From positions 1-64,000 of the forward strand of contig MU623507.1 of NCBI GenBank assembly GCA_025201765.1: DNA of 64,000 bases, given 5' to 3'. Source of the stretch: Daldinia sp. FL1419. Lineage: Eukaryota; Ascomycota; Sordariomycetes; Xylariales; Hypoxylaceae. Positions 62,782-64,000 of the stretch are shown here, piece by piece (the first letter of the stretch is position 1; every line of letters begins with the position of its first letter). Under the pieces are notes generated by a model. That model made no database searches. It was not told where the DNA came from and was given only the letters and a program-made list of their open reading frames with translations. The translations under genes were made by a program, and so were the position numbers.

Positions 62782-64000
62782 TTAAATTTTTTTAATTTAT
62801 TTGATTTTTTAAATATTATTATTATTATAATATAAATTTTGCAATTATATATTTAAAAATAATTTTATTGAAATTTTTAATTATAAATTGTAAAATTATT
62901 ATTTATATTAATATATATATAAAATCAATCATATAATATTTATTAATTTATTTTATATTATAATATTCAATTATATAAATATATTATTACTTTATAAATT
63001 TTAAATTATAAAAAATAAAATAATTTTAAATATACCTTTATAACTCTTATTTTATCTTTAATTACACCCCTTGAACATTTAACGATATTATTTTGTACTT
63101 ATATATAAACTATTAAGGGTTTAATTTTTATATATAAATTTTTTAAATATATATAAATTATTAACTTTTTTTTAATAATTTTTCAATTAGATTCCTAAAT
63201 TTTTAAAATAATGTTATCTTAAATCTTTAAAATATTAATAAAATTTCTTAAAATTTTAATAATTGATATTATTATTTGATTTATAAAATAATAATAAAAT
63301 ATTATATTAATCCATTAATTTATAATTAATAATAAATTTATAAATTTATCATTTAATTTCTTAATATTATAAAAATTAAAAATTAATTTTATCTTTAAGA
63401 TTTTATTAATATATTTAAATATTTAATTTATTTAATATTTAGTCTTAATAATAATATTTATTTTATAATTAATTATTTTATTCTTTTTAATTTAAAATTT
63501 AATATTTGTTTTAATAAGATTTTTTAATATTTATAGGCTTGGATATCCTAATCTTAAATACCATTTAAATATATTTATTATTAATATTTATTTATTTTAA
63601 TTAAACTTATTATATTATACATGAAATATTAATTTAAATATTTTAAAAAAGTATCTTTAAATATGAATTAATTAAAATAATTAATGAATTTAATCACAAT
63701 TTTATTATTTTGAAGTTTTAAATATATGCATTTTTAATGGTTATTCCATTAATACCTTTGCTTTCTAAGAACTTATAAAGATATAAGATTATAAGTAACA
63801 TTTAAATAATATATTATATTGAAAAATCTAATTTTTATAATATTATTAATATATTTAATTTTAATATTAATATATCTATAATCTAATATTTGGACCTTAT
63901 TATTTCTAATAATAATATATTTTTTTGAAAAAGCTTTTTTATAATTAATAAATTTTAATATTTAATTAAAAATATATATTATAATTTTTAAATCTAATAT
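62782..64000 (-). pseudogene. Copia-A pol remnant, reversed copy (second part)
   Basis: On minus near 63550-63600 the frame reads KWYLRLGYPSL, the same pre-integrase motif as at 59106. Further on, the protease region near 63750-63960 is recognisable by its match to 58650-58910. It is cut by the window end. Confidence 0.75.

Larger units (their letters stand above)
50665..64000 (-). mobile_element. Reversed copia-A retrotransposon, runs off the window
   Basis: The 3' LTR is at 50665-50818, recognised by its match to the reversed LTR of 57037-62463. The interior continues to 53730, is interrupted by the Helitron-like element 53731-62781, and resumes at 62782. Distances agree with the forward copy: the frame at 53221-53442 corresponds to about 60180-60400, and the WY-LRLGYP motif near 63550 falls where 59106 predicts once the insertion is removed. 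A LINE copy (52117-52587) also interrupts it. The 5' LTR should lie about 1.6 kb beyond the window. Confidence 0.82.

Noticed and set aside
1..64000. Mitochondrial DNA, because of the very high A+T
   Set aside because: Spliceosomal-type introns, nuclear retroelements with LTRs and target duplications, and RIP-type changes fit nuclear DNA. No mitochondrial gene was seen.

Overview
The window looks like a repeat-rich chromosome region of a filamentous ascomycete (Pezizomycotina). Only 17.8-22.2 kb has balanced base composition and real genes. Their introns are short and fungal in type (GTGAGT/GTAAGT donors, TACTAA-like branch sites). The rest is extremely AT-rich and consists almost entirely of transposons. 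Paired repeats differ mainly by C/T and G/A transitions, and catalytic codons are lost the same way, which is the mark of repeat-induced point mutation (RIP).

The gene island holds two convergent genes: an F-box/leucine-rich-repeat protein of about 640 residues on + (three exons, 18433-20606) and a CobW/COG0523 metallochaperone GTPase of 374 residues on - (21071-22195, one exon). I see no other intact gene, tRNA or CRISPR array.

Four repeat families explain most of the remaining DNA. (1) A Helitron-like family: six end-to-end copies with 5' TCTATGTC, a 3' hairpin followed by CTAG/CTAA, A|T insertion sites without duplication, and a body of tandem modules about 300 bp apart. No Rep/helicase was found. 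(2) A Tad1-like LINE: one nearly complete copy on - (about 36970-46450) and eight or nine 5'-truncated copies ending in AATAA repeats, most with 11-14 bp target-site duplications. (3) A copia family 'B' with ~181 bp LTRs: a full element 25290-32095, a deletion derivative 22813-24308 and a solo LTR 49343-49525. (4) A copia family 'A' with ~152 bp LTRs: a full element 57037-62463 and a second, reversed copy from 50665 to beyond the window end.

The elements are deeply nested. From left to right: LINE fragments (1-7760); a large Helitron-like copy with a younger one inside (7859-17104); the gene island; a Helitron-like copy split by two copia-B elements and two LINE fragments (22809-35834); a Helitron-like copy split by the long LINE, which is itself split by another Helitron-like copy (35943-48775); and a reversed copia A split by a LINE fragment and by a Helitron-like copy that contains a forward copia A (50665-64000). 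Family names and boundaries rest on termini, target-site duplications and translated motifs read by eye, not on database searches.
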